Origin: Halobacillus hunanensis
Lineage (GTDB): Bacteria > Bacillota > Bacilli > Bacillales > Halobacillaceae
Direction: 5' to 3'
DNA length: 64,000 nt
NCBI RefSeq assembly: GCF_900166655.1
Contig: NZ_FVZB01000005.1
Coordinates: 687,001 to 751,000, forward strand
Below are positions 60,212 through 64,000 of this stretch, piece by piece. The translations under genes and the position numbers were made by a program. The notes beneath the pieces are model-generated. The model worked only from the letters and a program-made list of their open reading frames with translations, did not search any database and had not been told where the DNA came from. How positions within the stretch are numbered: position 1 is the stretch's first letter; each line of letters opens with the position of its first letter.

Positions 60212-60697
60212 TTAGGATATATTTTGTTTAACCTCTTTCATTTGATCCAGGTGACGCAGTTCGTGCCAGCCAATAAATTCTACCCATTGAACCAGGTTCA
60301 TCTCGCCAAAGATAGGATGCGGGAAAGCACGGTTTTTCAAAATTTCTTCCTCTTTATTGTGGACCAAAAACATTGTGGCTTCCCTGCTTTTCTCCAATCC
60401 TTTCTTGGCATCCTCTAGGGTATTGAGCTCTCCTTTTGGCTGAACAGCTTCAGGTGCAGGGACCTTTTGGCTGCGATTCGTCGTTTGTTGGACAGGTTTC
60501 TCGCTAACTTGTTGTTCGTCGCCTTCTTTTAAAGACTTTCCGATCTGATAAACAACAAGCTGTTCCATTAAGTATAGATGCTCCAGTACTTCAAGAATCG
60601 ACCAGGACTCTTCATTTGGTTTCCTGGATGCTTGCTCATTGGAAATGCTCTCTACGAATTCAAGGACTTCTTGTCTCTTTTCATCTAACCCGTACAT
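60212..60697 (-). CDS. DinB family protein
   Basis: 161 residues from the ATG at 60697 (AGAAAGGACGTATGGA upstream). Four-helix DinB fold: LEFVESISNEQASRKPNEESWSILEVLEHLYLMEQL, with metal-type histidines in EHLY and in GWHELRHLDQMKEV. A Gln/Lys/Pro insertion sits mid-protein. Enzymatic role not assigned; family members are thiol-dependent metalloenzymes. Confidence 0.87.
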   Translation of the reverse strand: MYGLDEKRQEVLEFVESISNEQASRKPNEESWSILEVLEHLYLMEQLVVYQIGKSLKEGDEQQVSEKPVQQTTNRSQKVPAPEAVQPKGELNTLEDAKKGLEKSREATMFLVHNKEEEILKNRAFPHPIFGEMNLVQWVEFIGWHELRHLDQMKEVKQNIS

Positions 60698-60870
60698 TCC
60701 ATACGTCCTTTCTAACATGAGGATGTATTCATTTTACCATATAAAGGGCAGTTGTTTCTCTAAATTAGCCACACTGCTAGATTTACATTTTGGAATATTT
60801 CGGTTCTTATTTTAAACTAGCAGAAGATGGAAAGCCGCCATTCTTATTGCTGAAAAGCGGAACGGTTTTA

Positions 60871-61848
60871 TTATGAAGCAGAAGAAGTAGACTCCTCATC
60901 CTGACTGGGACCCTTTTCATGCTTTTCCTGTTGCTTTCGGAAAATCGTAGCAATGATAGGGCCGGAAATATTATGCCATACACTGAAGATCGCACTGGGA
61001 ACTGCAGCTAACGGGCTAAAGTGGACAGAAGCAAGGGAAGCCCCAAGTCCGGAATTTTGCATCCCCACCTCGATGGAGACTGCGCGCTGTTTTGCAGCAG
61101 GCATTTTAAATAATTTACCCATGCCGTAGCCAAGAAGGTATCCGAGCACATTGTGGAGCACAACGATCGCGAATATGGTCACCCCTGTCTCAGCTAGTTG
61201 ACTTTGGCTGTCACTGATCACCGCAGCTACAATCGCGACAATGGCTGTGACAGAGACGAGAGGTAAGGCTTTTACTCCAGTTTGTACTTTGTTCCCTAGA
61301 AGTGCTTTTACCCCAAGTCCAAGCAAAATTGGGACTAAAACAATTTTGACGATGGACATAAACAACGCCCCTGCTGAGACTGGAAGCCACTGACTGGCAA
61401 ACAACAGTACGAGTACCGGAGTGAGAAGGGGGGCAAGCAAGGTGGAAACCGATGTGATGGATACAGACAAAGCTGTATCGCCTTTAGATAAATACGTCAT
61501 CACGTTCGATGAGGTTCCCCCGGGACAGCACCCTACTAAAATAACCCCAACCGCTACTTCAGGAGATACAGGCAGGATCGTAACCAGTAAGAAAGCGAGC
61601 AAAGGCATGACCGTGAATTGGGCTGCTACGCCAATAGCTACATCCTTGGGCCGGCGAAATACTTCCTGAAAGTCCTGTTTGGATAATGTCAGCCCCATGC
61701 CGAACATAATAATTCCTAATAAGGGTACGATGTAGGGAACGATCCACGTAAAACCTGAAGGAAAAACGAAGGATAAGACTGCAAATAACAGTACCCAAAT
61801 GGCAAATGTGCTCCCCACAAAGCTGCTGATTTTCTCTAATGTTTTCAT
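60871..61848 (-). CDS. Bile acid:sodium symporter (BASS) family transporter
   Basis: 325 residues from the ATG at 61848 behind AAAAGGAGGAAC. About ten TM helices; GCCPGGTSSNVMTYLSKGDTALSVSITSVSTLLAPLLTP and VEVGMQNSGLGASLA-type motifs are the sodium and substrate sites (here SIEVGMQNSGLGASLAS). B. subtilis YocS is the nearest named relative I recognise. Substrate probably an organic anion, not bile acid. Confidence 0.9.
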   Translation of the reverse strand: MKTLEKISSFVGSTFAIWVLLFAVLSFVFPSGFTWIVPYIVPLLGIIMFGMGLTLSKQDFQEVFRRPKDVAIGVAAQFTVMPLLAFLLVTILPVSPEVAVGVILVGCCPGGTSSNVMTYLSKGDTALSVSITSVSTLLAPLLTPVLVLLFASQWLPVSAGALFMSIVKIVLVPILLGLGVKALLGNKVQTGVKALPLVSVTAIVAIVAAVISDSQSQLAETGVTIFAIVVLHNVLGYLLGYGMGKLFKMPAAKQRAVSIEVGMQNSGLGASLASVHFSPLAAVPSAIFSVWHNISGPIIATIFRKQQEKHEKGPSQDEESTSSAS

Positions 61849-62020
61849 ACTGTTCCTCCTTTTCAAACGAATTATTTTCAGATTATACTATATCTTCAGT
61901 TATTTAACTTAGGAAAAATAAGAAAAAAATACAACTAGAAAATAATTGCTGGGTCACAAGGAGGGGAGTAAAGAAGAGCCACCAGCAATAAAGGACCCGG
62001 ACTCTAACGGCTTTGTGAGA

Positions 62021-62911
62021 CTAGGAATGATCGTGTTTTCGTTTAAGAAACGTAGAGAGGGCAGTTGCCCAGTTAAATTCGAGCTGATGGCGCATCGTGT
62101 ATAACATGTCATGGAACACAGGCTGTAATCCATAAAATTCACGAACTCGTTTATATATGTGATCCTTGTTTTCATCTGTATCATAATGAGCAAGTATATC
62201 TTTAGTAAAACACCCTCCGTATGTCCAATAAAAGCCTCCAAAGTCAAATGCCGGATCGGCCCACATAGCGTCAGTGAAATCGATGACCCCAGTCATAATT
62301 TGTTTCTCTTGATCAATCAGCAGGTTAGAGGCTGTTAAATCCCCGTGTACGGTGGTTTTAGAATGCACAGAAGGTGACTGAATAAACTGGCTGAACGTAT
62401 CGGTGATTTCTGCTCTATATAGATCACTAAAGTATGGAAAGAGCTTCTCTTCTATGGAGGAAAGAAGCTTGGCCCAGTGTGTTGTGGTCAGGGAGTCACT
62501 TAACCTTTTGACCAAACTGGGCTGATGTCGTGGGAGACGATGGAGTTTTGTTAAAAAGTCAGCAATCAGCTTTGCATTTGCTGATGTGCAAACATGCGAG
62601 GATTTTACACTTGCTAAAGGCTGGCCAGGAATTTTACGATAGGATACTCCTATTAATTCTTGATTTTCATTATACAATGAGGAATACTTTGGGATTTCCA
62701 ACATAGGATTCGTGTTGTGGAGTGCATGCAGCAGCTCGGCCTCGAGAATTACCTTAGAAGCTACTTCAAGTGTTTTCGGGAAGCGAAATACCGTTTGTTC
62801 ATTCACTATATATAGATCGTTATCCCATCCGTCAGTATTCTTTTGCAGACTGGTGATAGTTTGCCCGCTTAAATGAGACTGGATAAAGCGGCGTTGCTCT
62901 CTAGTGTCCAT
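62021..62911 (-). CDS. Aminoglycoside phosphotransferase/choline kinase-like protein
   Basis: 296 residues of the APH fold. N-lobe lysine region NEQTVFRFPKTLEVASKVILE, catalytic Brenner motif TVHGDLTASNLLID and metal motif GVIDFTDAMWADPAFDFG. A small-molecule kinase; there is no sign that it confers drug resistance and relatives phosphorylate sugars, choline or antibiotics. The start ATG 62911 follows AAAGGGGGAAAATA. Confidence 0.87.
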   Translation of the reverse strand: MDTREQRRFIQSHLSGQTITSLQKNTDGWDNDLYIVNEQTVFRFPKTLEVASKVILEAELLHALHNTNPMLEIPKYSSLYNENQELIGVSYRKIPGQPLASVKSSHVCTSANAKLIADFLTKLHRLPRHQPSLVKRLSDSLTTTHWAKLLSSIEEKLFPYFSDLYRAEITDTFSQFIQSPSVHSKTTVHGDLTASNLLIDQEKQIMTGVIDFTDAMWADPAFDFGGFYWTYGGCFTKDILAHYDTDENKDHIYKRVREFYGLQPVFHDMLYTMRHQLEFNWATALSTFLKRKHDHS

Positions 62912-62928
62912 CGTTATTTTCCCCCTTT

Positions 62929-62958
62929 TAAAAAGAGCAGACCATTATGGTCTGCTCT
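62929..62958 (-). terminator. Terminator of the DAACS symporter gene
   Basis: AGAGCAGACCA/TGGTCTGCTCT perfect 11-bp stem, 3-nt loop and A-rich flank (U-tract on the minus strand). Confidence 0.88.
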
Positions 62959-62972
62959 GAAGATGTGTATAT

Positions 62973-64000
62973 TTAGTTGCTTACGTGACTAATACCTGTT
63001 TCCACGGATTCTTCTGGAAGGCCGTGTTTCTTCTCTGTTTCCGCTACGACAACAGCACAAGCTGCATCACCTGTAATGTTGATAGCTGTACGAGTCATGT
63101 CGAGAAGTCGGTCGATACCGATAATCAGTGCAATACCTTCTACTGGAAGGCTTACCTGGTTAAGAACCATGGCCAGCATGATCAGTCCAACACCCGGAAC
63201 TCCTGCTGTTCCGATACTAGCGAGCACGGCAGTGAGAACGACCATAACTAGTTGAGTAAATCCTAGGTCTGTTCCATAAACCTGTGCAATAAAGATCGTT
63301 GCTACCCCTTGCATGATAGCCGTACCATCCATGTTTATCGTTGCGCCTAATGGCTGCACAAAGCCGCTAATCGGTTTAGGGACACCTAAGTTTTCCTGAG
63401 CCGTTTTCATAGAAACCGGCAGTGTTGAACTACTGCTTGACGTACTAAATCCTACCGTTGCTGCAGGGAAGAAGCCTTTAAAGAAACGGATCGGATTCAT
63501 TTTACCGAGTAAGGATACAGCACCACCATAGACAACAAATGCATGGATGAATAATGCGAGTATGACGACAAGCATATAGGCTGCCATCGCTTTGGCCCCA
63601 TCAAGCCCCATTTCACCGATGGCAGAAGCTAGTAACCCGAAGGCACCATATGGAGCGAATCGCATAATTAAGTTAACAAGGAACATCATAATTTCATTAC
63701 CTTGTTCAATGACTTTCGTTACACCTTCAACCTTTTTACCAAGCATTGTTAACGCAAATCCAATAAAAATGGAAAAGGCAATAATTTGCAGCATATTCCC
63801 TTCGGCCATCGCCTGAATAGGGTTAGTAGGGATTATCCCTGTGAATGTTTCGACAACGGATGGGGCCTGCTGACTTTCGTATTCGGCACCAGAAGTATCA
63901 ATTCCTGAATTTCCAGGTTCAAACAGATAAGCCAGCCCAATAGCAATGGAAATGGCGATCGTTGTAGTGACAAGGAAAAAAGCAATTGTTTTCGTTCCAA
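62973..64000 (-). CDS. Dicarboxylate/amino acid:cation symporter (5' end off the window)
   Basis: The minus-strand frame is open from the window edge (64000) to the stop at 62973, about 342 codons; the ATG at 63809 is internal, as in-frame sequence before it continues the transporter (FFLVTTTIAISIAIGLAYLF). The family serine motif FSTSSSSSTLPVSMKTAQE and NMDGTAIMQGVATIFIAQ mark the DAACS glutamate/aspartate/dicarboxylate:sodium or proton symporters. The N-terminal TM helices lie beyond the window. Confidence 0.9.
   Translation of the reverse strand, partial: GTKTIAFFLVTTTIAISIAIGLAYLFEPGNSGIDTSGAEYESQQAPSVVETFTGIIPTNPIQAMAEGNMLQIIAFSIFIGFALTMLGKKVEGVTKVIEQGNEIMMFLVNLIMRFAPYGAFGLLASAIGEMGLDGAKAMAAYMLVVILALFIHAFVVYGGAVSLLGKMNPIRFFKGFFPAATVGFSTSSSSSTLPVSMKTAQENLGVPKPISGFVQPLGATINMDGTAIMQGVATIFIAQVYGTDLGFTQLVMVVLTAVLASIGTAGVPGVGLIMLAMVLNQVSLPVEGIALIIGIDRLLDMTRTAINITGDAACAVVVAETEKKHGLPEESVETGISHVSN

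Noticed and set aside
60801-60870. Terminator after the BASS transporter gene
   Set aside because: Complementary AAAGCCG/CGGTTTT-like segments do not pair in a continuous stem.
62985-63251. Plus-strand open frames opposite the DAACS symporter gene
   Set aside because: Antisense shadow of a clearly conserved transporter; no ribosome site.

Overview
The window is AT-rich DNA from an aerobic, low-GC Gram-positive bacterium of the Bacillaceae. The signs are strong Shine-Dalgarno sites, frequent TTG and GTG starts, CcpA-type cre sites, TPP and SAM-I riboswitches with intrinsic terminators, and homologues of Bacillus genes (ydfJ, ykvI, yutJ, tcyABC, thiXYZ). A complete gas vesicle cluster in the Bacillus megaterium order points to an aquatic or moderately halophilic relative such as Halobacillus; the genus is an inference.

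Layout. 1-8.6 kb: a TetR/MMPL efflux pair, small proteins, a Bcr/CflA MFS pump, two co-transcribed membrane proteins (one an internal duplication) and an SLC13-type permease. 8.6-15.7 kb, minus strand: a tricarballylate/citrate-type uptake and oxidation operon (tctC-tctB-tctA-tcuA) with a cre site and a CitA/CitB-type two-component system. 15.7-27.2 kb, plus strand: an amine or amino acid catabolic region with a class III aminotransferase, APC permease, family III CoA-transferase and sigma-54 activator. A near-consensus sigma-54 promoter then precedes an Orn/Lys/Arg decarboxylase-fold enzyme, a second class III aminotransferase, a C45 amide hydrolase/acyltransferase and a stand-alone GNAT. This is the best candidate for an undescribed pathway. 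27.5-31.9 kb, minus strand: a peroxiredoxin, then a TPP-riboswitch operon for thiamine-pyrimidine uptake that includes a TatD-like hydrolase.

32.1-40.0 kb: two stress-type genes (CsbD, YflT), then gvpA-P-Q-B-R-N-F-G-L-S-K-J-T-U, a full gas vesicle set of two near-identical shell proteins, minor shell homologues, the GvpN ATPase and assembly factors. 40.2-48.4 kb: an orphan oligopeptide-binding lipoprotein, a YutJ-like NADH dehydrogenase, a C39-like secreted protein, glutamate dehydrogenase and the cystine transporter tcyABC. 48.6-54 kb: a second C45 protein, a SAM-riboswitch-controlled ssuE, and a GntR / divergent Nramp-fold transporter / L-2-hydroxyglutarate oxidase unit with a perfect cre site. 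54.1-64 kb: ykvI, a CdaR / glycerate kinase / GntP unit with a cre-like site, a YihY membrane protein, DinB, a BASS symporter, an APH-like kinase and the 3' part of a DAACS symporter gene.

The most unusual non-coding signal is a family of degenerate intergenic arrays with a 20-21 bp period at 27.3, 40.1 and 48.5 kb. Two of them share the core RTTCKRCCYTA. A separate 133-bp inverted-repeat-bounded element lies in the leader between the sigma-54 promoter and its first gene. No rRNA, tRNA, CRISPR array, transposase or phage gene was recognised.
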